A stretch of 64,000 nt of DNA from Candidatus Avedoeria danica (GTDB lineage Bacteria; Chloroflexota; Anaerolineae; Epilineales; Epilineaceae): NCBI GenBank assembly GCA_016703025.1, contig JADJCV010000002.1, positions 124,001 to 188,000 of the forward strand, given 5' to 3'. Both the position numbers and the translations under genes were made by a program. How positions within the stretch are numbered: the stretch's first letter is position 1; every line of letters begins with the position of its first letter. Below the pieces are notes generated by a model. It did not search any database. It saw nothing but the letters and a program-made list of their open reading frames with translations, and was not told the origin of the DNA. Below, piece after piece: positions 50,609 through 60,889 of this stretch.

Positions 50609-50863
50609 GTGAACGAGGAGCCGGTCGATGGCCTGGCAGGGTGGACGGTGGCGAAGGTGCTGGCGCGGATGCCCGATCGCGCCATGGCCTTCATCCGCTT
50701 GCGCACCGCATGCGTCGGCTGCCCGCTCGATCGCTTCTGTACCCTGGCAGATGTCGCCAGCGCGTATCACATCCCGTTGGCAACCCTCGTCGACGCCGTC
50801 GCCACGACGGGCGACGAGGCGGACGAAGACCCGGCACATGTCGGCAGCGAGGCCGATCCATGA
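50609..50863 (+). CDS. DUF1858-like small protein
   Basis: 84 residues from GTG 50609; an upstream start at 50564 would precede the proposed transcription start. Contains TVAKVLARMPDRAMAFIRLR, then TACVGCPLDRFCTLADVASAYHI, the DUF1858 pattern of CxxC followed by a third cysteine (also in the front of ScdA/RIC-type di-iron repair proteins). It probably binds metal or helps redox maturation. The gene opens the nos operon and its stop overlaps the first possible sco start. Confidence 0.7.
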   Translation: MNEEPVDGLAGWTVAKVLARMPDRAMAFIRLRTACVGCPLDRFCTLADVASAYHIPLATLVDAVATTGDEADEDPAHVGSEADP

Positions 50864-50892
50864 CGTCAGCCGCACCTGGAGAAGGATTTCCC

Positions 50893-51669
50893 ATGCATGC
50901 TAACGCCGAAGAGTTGCCCCGTGACGATCGACCGCCGGGCGCCGCGCCGCTCAGCCTTGCGCCCCTGTGGATCGCGGTGCTCGGCGTCGTCGTGCTGGGC
51001 TTGGTGGCGTGGTGGGCACCGGCGCGCACGGCCGACCCGGCCGTCGGCGCCACCGATCCGGCCGCGTCGATCGCGCCGGCAACGGACGGCTGGGCGGGCT
51101 TCGCGGTCGAGCCGGAGCGTCCGGCGCCCGGCTTCACGCTCACGGACGGCACCGGCCGGCCGTGGTCGCTCGACGATGCGCGCGGCTCCGTCGTCGCCCT
51201 GTTCTTCGGCTACACGCGCTGCCCCGACGTCTGTCCGCAGACGTTGAGCCGGCTGCAGGCGGCGGTCGCCGAGCTCGGCCCCGACGGCGACGCCGTGCGG
51301 GTGGTCCTCGTGACGACCGACCCCGAGCACGACACGCCCGACGTGATGGCGCGCTACGTCGGCGCGTACGATCCGCGCTTCGTCGGGCTGACCGGCAGCG
51401 TGAACGAAGTCCGGACGGTCGGGTCGCTGTTCGGCGCACTGCCCGGGGAGTCGGCGGATGGACACGACGAGGCGGCGGCGCACGACGACGGCGCGGCGCA
51501 CGACGACGGCGCCGCCCAGGCCGACGCGCCGTCGATCGACCCGACGATGCACTCGAGCCGGGTCTGGCTGATCGATGCCGCCGGCCAGATGCGGGTCAGC
51601 TACAGCGGTCCGTACACGCCCGCCGACGTGGCCCACGACATGTCCATTCTCATCGGCGAGCGGCGCTAG
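50893..51669 (+). CDS. SCO1/SenC-family copper chaperone
   Basis: 258 residues from ATG 50893 (GGAGAAGGA 8 bases upstream; ATG 50860 also in frame). One N-terminal membrane anchor (LWIAVLGVVVLGLVAWW), then an external thioredoxin-like domain with copper site GYTRCPDVCP (CxxxC) and the distal histidine in MHSSRVWLID. A loop before that histidine carries an unusual Asp/His-rich repeat (HDEAAAHDDGAAHDDG, about 195-210) that might hold extra copper. Sco proteins deliver copper to CuA centres; beside nosZ it very likely loads the CuA site of N2O reductase. Confidence 0.87.
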   Translation: MHANAEELPRDDRPPGAAPLSLAPLWIAVLGVVVLGLVAWWAPARTADPAVGATDPAASIAPATDGWAGFAVEPERPAPGFTLTDGTGRPWSLDDARGSVVALFFGYTRCPDVCPQTLSRLQAAVAELGPDGDAVRVVLVTTDPEHDTPDVMARYVGAYDPRFVGLTGSVNEVRTVGSLFGALPGESADGHDEAAAHDDGAAHDDGAAQADAPSIDPTMHSSRVWLIDAAGQMRVSYSGPYTPADVAHDMSILIGERR

Positions 51670-51701
51670 CGTCGTCTCGTCGATGTGGAGTTGCGAGGCT
51701 T

Positions 51702-51720
51702 CCGGGCGGTGTTCGCCCGG
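51702..51720 (+). other. Hairpin directly upstream of the nosZ ribosome site
   Basis: CCGGGCG-GTGTT-CGCCCGG, a 7-bp perfect stem that ends 6 bases before GGGAGGAAG of nosZ. It could protect a processed nosZ transcript or tune translation. Confidence 0.45.
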
Positions 51721-51741
51721 TCACAGGGAGGAAGAAAGCGG

Positions 51742-53811
<2,070 letters not shown>

Positions 53812-53861
53812 CGCGTTCAACCGCGCCGGCCCGCTTCCCGGGGCCGCGCGAAGTGTCGTCT

Positions 53862-53901
53862 GGGCATCCCGGGCCTCTGCTGCTCCCGGCCCGGGATGCC
53901 C
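53862..53901 (+). terminator. 14-bp perfect hairpin after nosZ
   Basis: GGGCATCCCGGGCC (53862-53875) pairs with GGCCCGGGATGCCC (53888-53901), loop 12 bases, 50 bases after the nosZ stop. No U-tract. It may stop most transcripts or protect the nosZ 3' end, giving more NosZ than the downstream accessory proteins. Confidence 0.6.
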
Positions 53902-54008
53902 GCGGCGACAGGTCGTTCGATGCGCCCGTGCGCGGCGTCACACGTCGGCGTACCATACGACACCCGGAATACACGGCATCCGGAATCCCAGGAAGTTGAG
54001 GTCAGATC

Positions 54009-54674
54009 GTGGAACGATCGCTGCGCGCGCTCCTCGGCGCCCGTGAGCCCGACGTCGTCACGGTGGCGGCCACGGCGCGTGAATCAGGCTTCGTCGCCTC
54101 GATGGTGCTGTTCATCGTCGGCGCCGCCGCGCTCGTCGCGTCGATCTTCTTCCCGTACTGGGAGCTGCGGCTCAACGCGCCGCAGTACCCGAAGGGTCTC
54201 TTCCTGACGGTCTTCATCGACCACATCAAGGGCGACATCAGCGAGATCGACGGTTTGAACCACTACATCGGCATGCGCCCCCTCGGCGCCGCGGCGGAAA
54301 TCGAGCGCACGGTGGCGCCGGTGGCCCTCGCGGCCATCGTGCTCATGGTCCTCGCGCTGGCGTTCGTCCACCGCAAGTGGTTCGCGCCGCTGGCCGTGCC
54401 GGCGATGCTCCTGCCGCTCATCTTCCTGGCCGACATGTTCCTGTGGCTGCGGCACTACGGCCAGAACCTCGATCCGAGCGCCGCCCTTTCGGGGGCCATC
54501 AAGCCCTTCACGCCGACGATCCTCGGCCACGGCACGATCGGGCAGTTCTCGACCGACGCCCGCGTGCTCAGCGGCTTCTGGCTGGCGACGGCGGCGTCCG
54601 TGCTGATCATGTTCGGCCTCCACTTCCGCCGCGCCGCCCGACGGGCCGCGGCGCGCTCCGCGGCGGCCGCCTAG
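54009..54674 (+). CDS. NosB-like four-helix membrane protein
   Basis: 221 residues from GTG 54009, GAGGT 6 bases upstream. Four membrane segments (about 29-52, 104-124, 126-147 and 190-210), an external loop with DHIKGDISEIDGLNHYIGM and a short basic C-terminal tail. Clade II nos clusters regularly carry a small membrane protein (NosB) directly after nosZ, and position and topology fit; the assignment is mainly from context. DGLNHYIGM includes conserved-looking His and Met that could touch copper or haem, which is speculative. Confidence 0.65.
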   Translation: MERSLRALLGAREPDVVTVAATARESGFVASMVLFIVGAAALVASIFFPYWELRLNAPQYPKGLFLTVFIDHIKGDISEIDGLNHYIGMRPLGAAAEIERTVAPVALAAIVLMVLALAFVHRKWFAPLAVPAMLLPLIFLADMFLWLRHYGQNLDPSAALSGAIKPFTPTILGHGTIGQFSTDARVLSGFWLATAASVLIMFGLHFRRAARRAAARSAAAA

Positions 54675-54683
54675 GTGTGCCCG

Positions 54684-56114
54684 ATGATGCTGCACGTCGC
54701 CGTCGGTCTCGTGCTGGCGTTGTCGACGCCCGTTACCCGCACGCTCGACGTCGGCCCCGATCGCACCTACCGCGACCTGGCCGCCGCGCTGACCGCCGCC
54801 CGCGACGGCGACACCGTTCGGGTGCACGGCGGGGTGCACCCCGGCCCCGTCGAGATCACGGCGTCCATCGCCCTCGTCGGCGAGGGCCGGCCGGTGATCG
54901 ACGGCGGGGGCAAGGGGACCGTCGTCACGCTGCGGGCGGCCGGGGCGCGGATGTCCGGCTTCACGGTCACGGGCAGCGGCGACCGAAACGACAAGGAGGA
55001 CGCCGGCATCGGCGTGTATGCCCCGGCGACGGTCGTCGACAACGTCCTTGAGGACGTGCTCTTCGGGATCGACGTCCAGCGCGCCCCGGGCAGTATCATC
55101 GCGGACAACACCGTGACCGGCCGCGACCTGCCGATGCCGCGGCGCGGCGACGCGATCCGCGTCTGGGAGTCGGCGGGCTCGCGCGTCGAGCGCAACCGCA
55201 TCGACCGGTCGCGCGATGTCGTGATGTGGTACTCGAACGATGTGCAGGTCACGGACAACACCGTGACCCACAGCCGCTACGGTCTGCACTTCATGTACGC
55301 CACCGGCAGCCATGTCGTCGGCAACCGGCTGCACCAGAACGCCGTCGGTGCGTACGCGATGTACAGCTCGGACCTGGTGTACGTGCGCAACCAGCTCACC
55401 GGCAACCACGGCCCGAGCGGCTACGGGCTCGCGCTCAAGGAGAGCAGCCGGATCACGATCGAGGACAACGTCATCGCGGGCAACCGGACCGGGTTGTACT
55501 TCGACAACAGCCCGCTGGATGCTGGCACGGTGAACATCGTGGCGCGCAACACGATCGCTTACAACGACATCGGCATCGCCTTCGTCCCGTCCGTCAAGCG
55601 CAACGTGATCACCGCGAATCGGTTCGAGGACAACCTGCAGCAGGTGGCGGTCGTCGCCAGCGGCACGTTCGAGGGCAACGTCTGGACGCAGGATGGCGTC
55701 GGCAACTACTGGAGCAACTACGCCGGCTTCGACGCCGACGGCGACGGCGTCGGCGACATTCCGCACGCCGAGACCAGCCTGTTCCATAGCCTGCTCGAAG
55801 TCCACCCGACGCTGCGGCTGTTCACGCTCAGCCCGGCCCAGTCGGCGCTCGATCTGGCCGCGCGCGCCTTCCCGGCCTTCCGCCCGCCCGCGACGCTGAC
55901 CGATACCGCCCCGTTCACCCGTGCCCCGACGGCCGCGCTGTCCGCCGTGCAACCGGCCATCGGACCGCTCATCGGGCTGTCGGCCGCGTGCATTGCCCTC
56001 GCTGCCGCCGCCATGCTGTGGGGCCGCCTCCTGGCCTCCTCCCCCCCGGCCTTCGGGTCGGCCGGCCGCATCTCGCCTCAGATCGCGTCGACCCGCCACC
56101 GGAGCCGTCCATGA
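54684..56114 (+). CDS. nosD: NosD, periplasmic copper-centre maturation protein
   Basis: 476 residues from ATG 54684 (AGGTG 6 bases upstream). N-terminal signal peptide, then a right-handed beta-helix of CASH/NosD repeats: GARMSGFTVTGSGDR, GIDVQRAPGSIIADNTV, GLHFMYATGSHVVGNRLH, GYGLALKESSRITIEDNV and NVWTQDGVGNYWSNYAGFD. A C-terminal membrane segment (LIGLSAACIALAAAAMLW) tethers it. It works with NosFY to build the CuZ cluster of NosZ. The stop overlaps the nosF start. Confidence 0.9.
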   Translation: MMLHVAVGLVLALSTPVTRTLDVGPDRTYRDLAAALTAARDGDTVRVHGGVHPGPVEITASIALVGEGRPVIDGGGKGTVVTLRAAGARMSGFTVTGSGDRNDKEDAGIGVYAPATVVDNVLEDVLFGIDVQRAPGSIIADNTVTGRDLPMPRRGDAIRVWESAGSRVERNRIDRSRDVVMWYSNDVQVTDNTVTHSRYGLHFMYATGSHVVGNRLHQNAVGAYAMYSSDLVYVRNQLTGNHGPSGYGLALKESSRITIEDNVIAGNRTGLYFDNSPLDAGTVNIVARNTIAYNDIGIAFVPSVKRNVITANRFEDNLQQVAVVASGTFEGNVWTQDGVGNYWSNYAGFDADGDGVGDIPHAETSLFHSLLEVHPTLRLFTLSPAQSALDLAARAFPAFRPPATLTDTAPFTRAPTAALSAVQPAIGPLIGLSAACIALAAAAMLWGRLLASSPPAFGSAGRISPQIASTRHRSRP

Positions 56115-56998
56115 TCTTCGCCCAGGACCTCACCGTCCGCCTCGGCGGCACGACGGTGCTCGACGGCCTGGCGCTCGACGTGCCGGCCGGCGGCGGCCTC
56201 GCGCTCTGGGGCACGAACGGCGCCGGCAAGACGACGGCGCTGCGGGCGATGCTCGGCCTCCTGCCGTTCGGCGGCACGGTGCGCCTCGGCGGCCACGATG
56301 TGCGCCGCGACGGCCGCAGCGCGCGGGCGCAGGTCGGCTACGTGCCCCAGCAGCTCGCGTTCTGGGACGATCTCGGGACGCTCGAGTGCCTGCAGTGGCT
56401 CGCCCGCCTCCGCCGCGCGCCGATCGAGCGGGCGGCCGAGCTCTTGGAGCGCGTCTCGCTCGCGGAGCACGGTCGCAAGCGGATCGGCGAGCTCTCCGGC
56501 GGCATGAAGCAGCGCATGGCGCTCGCCGCCGCGCTGCTGGGCGACCCGCCGATCCTCCTCCTCGACGAGCCGACGGCCAACCTCGACGCCGCCGGTCGCG
56601 CGGACCTGCTGGCCCTGCTCGCCGACCTGCGCGGCGCCGGCAAGACGCTGCTCGTGACGACGCACCGCCTGTCCGAGGTGCACGCGCTGGCCGATCACGT
56701 CATCGTGCTCGAGGCCGGCGAGGTCCGGCTGTCGTGCGGTGCCGACGTGCTCGAGGCCGCGCTCTACCCGTACGCCACCCTCCGCCTCGTCGTCGCGCCT
56801 GCCGATGAAGCCGCCGCGCTGGCGGCGCTGGCCAAGGGCGGTTTCAAGACGCACGCGAACCGCCACGGCATCCTGGTGCGGGTCGCGGCCGGTCGCCGGG
56901 CCGCGCCGGTCGAGGTGCTCGTCGCCGCGGACGTGGCCCTCGAGGATCTCTGGGTGGAAGACAGTTGGGTGGAGGACGGTGCATGGACGCTCGGGTGA
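56111..56998 (+). CDS. nosF: NosF, ABC transporter ATPase
   Basis: 295 residues, ATG 56111 inside the nosD stop (ATGA), GGAG 6 bases upstream. Walker A GTNGAGKTT, Q-loop YVPQQLAFWDDL, signature LSGGMKQRMALAAAL, Walker B ILLLDEPTANLD and switch TTHRLSEV. The C-terminal 80 residues form the small accessory domain seen in NosF. It powers the NosY permease, which together with NosD supplies sulfur or a related factor for CuZ assembly. The end overlaps nosY by 16 bases. Confidence 0.92.
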   Translation: MIFAQDLTVRLGGTTVLDGLALDVPAGGGLALWGTNGAGKTTALRAMLGLLPFGGTVRLGGHDVRRDGRSARAQVGYVPQQLAFWDDLGTLECLQWLARLRRAPIERAAELLERVSLAEHGRKRIGELSGGMKQRMALAAALLGDPPILLLDEPTANLDAAGRADLLALLADLRGAGKTLLVTTHRLSEVHALADHVIVLEAGEVRLSCGADVLEAALYPYATLRLVVAPADEAAALAALAKGGFKTHANRHGILVRVAAGRRAAPVEVLVAADVALEDLWVEDSWVEDGAWTLG

Positions 56999-57813
56999 TC
57001 GCCCTCGTGGCGCGCAAGGAAGTCCGCGACGCGCTGCGCAATCGCTGGTTCCTGCTGTACGCGGCCGGCTTCGCGCTGCTGGCGATCGCCCTGTCGCAGC
57101 TCAGCACGGGCGACAGCGGCACCGCCGGCTACGCCGGCTTCGGCCGCACCGCCGCCGGCCTCGTGAACCTCGTGCTGTTCGTCGTGCCGCTGATGGGCCT
57201 GACGCTCGGCGCGCAGAGCCTGGCCGGCGAGCGCGAGCGCGGCACGCTGGCGACGCTGCTGGCCCAGCCCGTGACGCGCACCGAGGTCCTCCTCGGGAAG
57301 TTCGGCGGCCTCGCGCTGGCCCTCGGCGCGGCGCTGCTGCTCGGCTTCGGCCTCGCCGGGGCATGGGTGGCGGCGCGCGGCGGCGGCGTCGAGGCCGGGG
57401 CATATGCCCAGGTCGTGGCTGCGGCGGCCCTGCTGGCGCTGGCAACCCTGTCCATCGGCTTCCTCATCTCGTCGGCGGCGCGCCGCACGAGCACGGCGAC
57501 GGCGGTGGCGCTCTTCGTCTGGCTCGCCCTCGTCTTCGCCGGCGACCTCGGCCTGATGGGCAGCGCCATGACGATGCGGATGCCCGTCCGCACGCTGCTC
57601 GCCCTGACGCTGCTCAACCCGCTCGAGGCCTACCGGATCGGCGGGATCGCCGCGATCACCGGCGGCCTCGACGTCCTCGGGCCGGCCGGCGTCTACGCCG
57701 ACCGCGTCCTCGGCGCGTCCCTCGTCGCCGTGCTCGCCGCCGTGCTCGTCGCGTGGTGCGTCGTGCCGCTCACCGCCGCCGGCGTCATCTTCGCCCGCCG
57801 CGGCATCCGCTGA
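56983..57813 (+). CDS. nosY: NosY, ABC transporter permease
   Basis: 276 residues, ATG 56983 with GGAGG 7 bases upstream. Six membrane segments in the ABC-2 permease pattern. Begins ALVARKEVRDALRNRWFLL, then LAGERERGTLATLLAQPVTR (the conserved coupling-loop motif of NosY/ABC-2 proteins). Partner of NosF at the inner membrane. The TGA falls inside the first unit of an 18-bp repeat. Confidence 0.9.
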   Translation: MDARVIALVARKEVRDALRNRWFLLYAAGFALLAIALSQLSTGDSGTAGYAGFGRTAAGLVNLVLFVVPLMGLTLGAQSLAGERERGTLATLLAQPVTRTEVLLGKFGGLALALGAALLLGFGLAGAWVAARGGGVEAGAYAQVVAAAALLALATLSIGFLISSAARRTSTATAVALFVWLALVFAGDLGLMGSAMTMRMPVRTLLALTLLNPLEAYRIGGIAAITGGLDVLGPAGVYADRVLGASLVAVLAAVLVAWCVVPLTAAGVIFARRGIR

Positions 57814-57852
57814 GACCGTGGCATCCGCTGAGACCGTGGCATCCGCTGAGAC
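57802..57852. repeat. 18-bp tandem repeat spanning the nosY stop
   Basis: Units GGCATCCGCTGAGACCGT at 57802 and 57820, then a partial unit at 57838-57852. The nosY stop (TGA) lies in unit 1, and each further unit carries the same in-frame TGA, so expansion cannot extend NosY but lengthens the nosY-nosL gap. Confidence 0.8.
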
Positions 57853-57874
57853 AAGGGGTTCGAGGATGGGATCG

Positions 57875-58339
57875 ATGAAGGCCCGCATGGGCCTCGCCCG
57901 TGCGCTTGCGATCGCCGCCACGGCCGCCGCCCTCGTCGCCGCCACCGCCGCCTGCGGACCGCCCCCTGACCCGCTCGCGCCGCCGGAGGTCGTCTACGGC
58001 GAGGATGTGTGCGACCACTGCGGGATGATCCTGTCCGAGGAGCGCTTCGCCGCCGCGACGATCGTCGAGATCGACGGCCAAGTCGAGCCGCGCCTGTTCG
58101 ACGACATCGGCGACATGGTCGCCTACCACGCGGCGAACGGCGACCTCGTCGTGCGCCGCTGGTACGTCCACGACCACGACAGCGTGGCCTGGATCGATGC
58201 GGCAACCGCCCACTACGTGCGCGCCGAGGGCATTCGCACGCCGATGGGCAGCGGGTTGGCGGCGTTCGGGGATGCGGCGCGGGCGAAGGCGTTTGCGGTC
58301 GAGGCGGGGGGCGCGGCGTTGGCGTTCGACGACCTGTAG
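57875..58339 (+). CDS. nosL: NosL, copper-binding lipoprotein
   Basis: 154 residues from ATG 57875 (GAGG 9 bases upstream; ATG 57866 is an alternative). Lipoprotein signal with cysteine in VAATAACG, then VYGEDVCDHCGMIL, the NosL copper(I) site (CxxCGM), followed by RFAAATIVEIDGQVEPRLFDDIGDM and DAATAHYVRAEGIRTPMGSG. It hands Cu(I) to NosZ/NosDFY on the outside. The final Leu-stop (CTG TAG) lies in the left arm of a family A-like palindrome shared with the convergent gene. Confidence 0.92.
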   Translation: MKARMGLARALAIAATAAALVAATAACGPPPDPLAPPEVVYGEDVCDHCGMILSEERFAAATIVEIDGQVEPRLFDDIGDMVAYHAANGDLVVRRWYVHDHDSVAWIDAATAHYVRAEGIRTPMGSGLAAFGDAARAKAFAVEAGGAALAFDDL

Positions 58340-58354
58340 GGGTGCCCCTACAGG
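58333..58354. terminator. Perfect 10-bp palindrome at the convergent end of the nos operon
   Basis: CCTGTAGGGG-TG-CCCCTACAGG. It contains the nosL stop codon in its left arm and lies 16 bases from the stop of the leftward aminotransferase gene (58371). Same core as the hairpin at 36205, also between convergent genes. Confidence 0.6.
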
Positions 58355-58370
58355 GGCGAACGCCAACCCA

Positions 58371-59609
58371 TCACACCCCCAACACCCCCTCCACCCCCGC
58401 CATCAACGCATCGATATCCCCGTGCGTGTTGTACCCCTGCACGCTCACGCGCAGCAGCACCCGCGCGTTCCACGCCACCAACGGCACCTCGATCCCGAAG
58501 TCGTCGTACAGTCGGCTCTTGGCGGCCACGGCATCGATGGGCGGCAGCGTCACGGCGACCATCTGCGCATACCAGGTGTCGTCGTCGGGGTGGAGGGCCG
58601 TCACGCCCGGCAGCGCGGTCAGGCGCGCGCGCGTCTCGCGGGCCAGGCGGTGGCAGCGGGCGCGGACGGCGTCCCACTGGCGGTCGCGCTGGAAGTCGAG
58701 CGCCGCCGGCACGGACAGGTAGGCGGCGGGGTCGGCCGTGCCGGTCCACTCGTGCCGGGCCACGAAGGGGCTGTCGTACGGCCAGAACGCCGGCTCGGGC
58801 TCGAAGCCCCAGCTGACGACGAGCGGCTCGATCTGCGGCTGGAGCTCGCGGCGGACGTAGAGGAACGCCGCGCCTTTGGGGGCGCAGGGCCACTTGTGGA
58901 GGTTGCCGGTGTAGACGTCGGCGCCGATCGCCTCCATGTCCAGCGGCAGCTGGCCGGGCGCGTGGGCGCCGTCGATGACGGTCAGGATGCCGGCGGCGCG
59001 GGCGCGCCGGCAGATCTCGGCCACCGGGAAGATCACGCCGGTCGGCGACGTGATGTGCGACAGGAAGATCACGCGCGTCCGCGGTCCGACGGCCGCCCAG
59101 AAGGCGTCGACGAACGCGGCGTGCGTCGTGAGGGGGGCGTCGATCGGCACCGCCCGGTACGTGGCGCCCGTCTTGCGCGTGACGAGACGCCAGGCGCGGT
59201 CGCACGCGCCGTACTCGTGGTCGCTCGTCAGCACCTCGTCGCCCGGCCCGAGGGCCAGGCTGTGCGCGACGACGTTCACGCCGTGGGTGGCGTTGGGCAC
59301 GAAGACGACGTCGTCGGGTGCGCAGCCGATGGCGCGACCCAGGTGCGTGCGCGCGGCGCGCATCAGGTCCGGGAAACGGCGGCCCAGAAAGGCGACCGGC
59401 TGGCGCTCGAGTTCGCGCTGCCAAGCCTGGTAGACCTCGAAGACGGGGCGCGGGCATGCGCCGAACGAGCCGTGGTTCAGGAAGACGATGTCGGGGTCGA
59501 GCAGGAACTCGGCCCTGAGATCGTCGGCCGACGGCACTTCGATGGCCGCGGGGGCGGGGGTCACGGCGGCACGGCTCGCGATCGCTGCGTTCATGGCAGT
59601 TGCGTTCAC
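58371..59609 (-). CDS. Class V aminotransferase (isopenicillin N epimerase/cysteine desulfurase type)
   Basis: 412 residues from GTG 59609, overlapping the fabV stop (ATG 59594 is in frame). PLP fold type I: FLNHGSFGACPRPVFEVYQ at the start, VPNATHGVNVVAHSLALGPG, SHITSPTGVIFPV, IDGAHAPGQLPLDM (Asp to the PLP nitrogen) and GNLHKWPCAPKG with the Schiff-base lysine, then FEPEPAFWPYDSPFVARHEWTGTADP. This is the isopenicillin-N-epimerase-like subgroup, whose natural substrates are mostly unknown; cysteine desulfurase activity is possible. It forms an operon with fabV. Confidence 0.85.
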   Translation of the reverse strand: MNATAMNAAIASRAAVTPAPAAIEVPSADDLRAEFLLDPDIVFLNHGSFGACPRPVFEVYQAWQRELERQPVAFLGRRFPDLMRAARTHLGRAIGCAPDDVVFVPNATHGVNVVAHSLALGPGDEVLTSDHEYGACDRAWRLVTRKTGATYRAVPIDAPLTTHAAFVDAFWAAVGPRTRVIFLSHITSPTGVIFPVAEICRRARAAGILTVIDGAHAPGQLPLDMEAIGADVYTGNLHKWPCAPKGAAFLYVRRELQPQIEPLVVSWGFEPEPAFWPYDSPFVARHEWTGTADPAAYLSVPAALDFQRDRQWDAVRARCHRLARETRARLTALPGVTALHPDDDTWYAQMVAVTLPPIDAVAAKSRLYDDFGIEVPLVAWNARVLLRVSVQGYNTHGDIDALMAGVEGVLGV

Positions 59610-60799
59610 GGGAGCGGCAGGTCGATCTCGACCGCCGCGTCGTAGTCCACGCCCGGCACGTCGAAGCCGAAGAGCTGACGGAACGCCAGCTGGCAGCCGG
59701 CCCAGTCCGTCAGCGTGTCGAGGTGGTCGGTGTCGATGCGCGGCCAGCGGGCGGTGACCACATGCTGGATGTCCTCGTGCATCTCGCGGTCGTCGAGCCG
59801 GATGCGCCCTTGCGCGTCGAACGTCGGCTCCGCGCCCGGGCCGATGTGGTCCTCGAAAAGGCGGATCATCTGGTCGATCGCCTCCTCGTGCACGCCCTGC
59901 TCCTTCATCACCCCGTACGCGACGCTCACGTACAGCGGGACGATCGGGATCGCCGAGGCCGCCTGGGTGACGATCGACTTGTTCACCGAGACGTAGCAGT
60001 GCCCCTCGATCTCCCGCGCCAGCCGCGCGTCGAGCCGCTTGCACGTCGCCTCGAGGTCCGCCTTGGCCCGGCCGATCGTCCCGTGGTGGTAGTACGGCCA
60101 CGTGACGTTCGGGCCGATGTAGGAGTAGGCCATCACCTTCGCGTTCCGCGCCAGCAGACCGGCCTCGAGCAGGGCGTCCACCCAACGCTCCAGGTCGGCG
60201 CCGCCCATCACGGCCACCGTGCCCTCGATCTCCTCATCCGTCGCCACCGGCACGTCGGCGATGACGACCTCGCCGGTGTAGAGGTCGACCGTCTTCTCCT
60301 GCACGGACTGGCCGATCGCCTTGAGGACGGAACGATGCGTGATGCCCGTCACCGGATCCGTCCGCTGCGGCGCGGCCAGGCTGTGGACGACGAGATCGAT
60401 CGGGCCGAACTCGGCCTTCAACGTGGCCAGGGTCTGTTGCAGCACCTCGGTCGAGAAGGCGTCGCCGTTGATGTTCACCGCCTTCAGCCCGTCCGCCCGC
60501 GCCGCCTCGGTGAACGCGCGCGTGTTGTACCACCCGGCCGACGCCGTCCGTTCGCCCTTCGCCGGCCGTTCGTAGAACACGCCGAGCGTGTCCATGCCGT
60601 ACCGGAACGCCGCGACGATCCGCGTCGCCAGCCCGTAGCCGGCGGACGATCCGAGGACCAGCGCCTTGCCCCCCGTCCAGCCCTCCGCGTCCCGGCGCGC
60701 GCGGGCGATCTGCCCAGCGACCATCTGCGCGCAGCCGACCGGATGGGCGCTGGTGGCGATGAACCCGCGCATGCGCGGTACGACGACCTGCTCGGCCAT
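59606..60799 (-). CDS. fabV: Trans-2-enoyl-CoA/ACP reductase, FabV
   Basis: 397 residues, ATG 60799 with GGAGG 5 bases upstream. Starts VVPRMRGFIATSAHPVGC; NADH site KALVLGSSAGYGLATRI; substrate region VVHSLAAPQRTDP; catalytic YSYIGPNVTWPYYHHGTIGRAK (Tyr-x8-Lys wider spacing typical of FabV/TER), ending DWAGCQLAFRQLFGFDVPGVDY. It catalyses the last step of fatty-acid elongation and is insensitive to triclosan in known examples. It shares an operon with the aminotransferase. Confidence 0.93.
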   Translation of the reverse strand: MAEQVVVPRMRGFIATSAHPVGCAQMVAGQIARARRDAEGWTGGKALVLGSSAGYGLATRIVAAFRYGMDTLGVFYERPAKGERTASAGWYNTRAFTEAARADGLKAVNINGDAFSTEVLQQTLATLKAEFGPIDLVVHSLAAPQRTDPVTGITHRSVLKAIGQSVQEKTVDLYTGEVVIADVPVATDEEIEGTVAVMGGADLERWVDALLEAGLLARNAKVMAYSYIGPNVTWPYYHHGTIGRAKADLEATCKRLDARLAREIEGHCYVSVNKSIVTQAASAIPIVPLYVSVAYGVMKEQGVHEEAIDQMIRLFEDHIGPGAEPTFDAQGRIRLDDREMHEDIQHVVTARWPRIDTDHLDTLTDWAGCQLAFRQLFGFDVPGVDYDAAVEIDLPLP

Positions 60800-60889
60800 T
60801 GCGGCCTCCGTTTGGTGCGGGTGCTCTCAGCTGCGGATGCGATCGAATCGGCGGTCAGGTAGGGCGGGTTCGGTGCGCGACGCCGGTGC

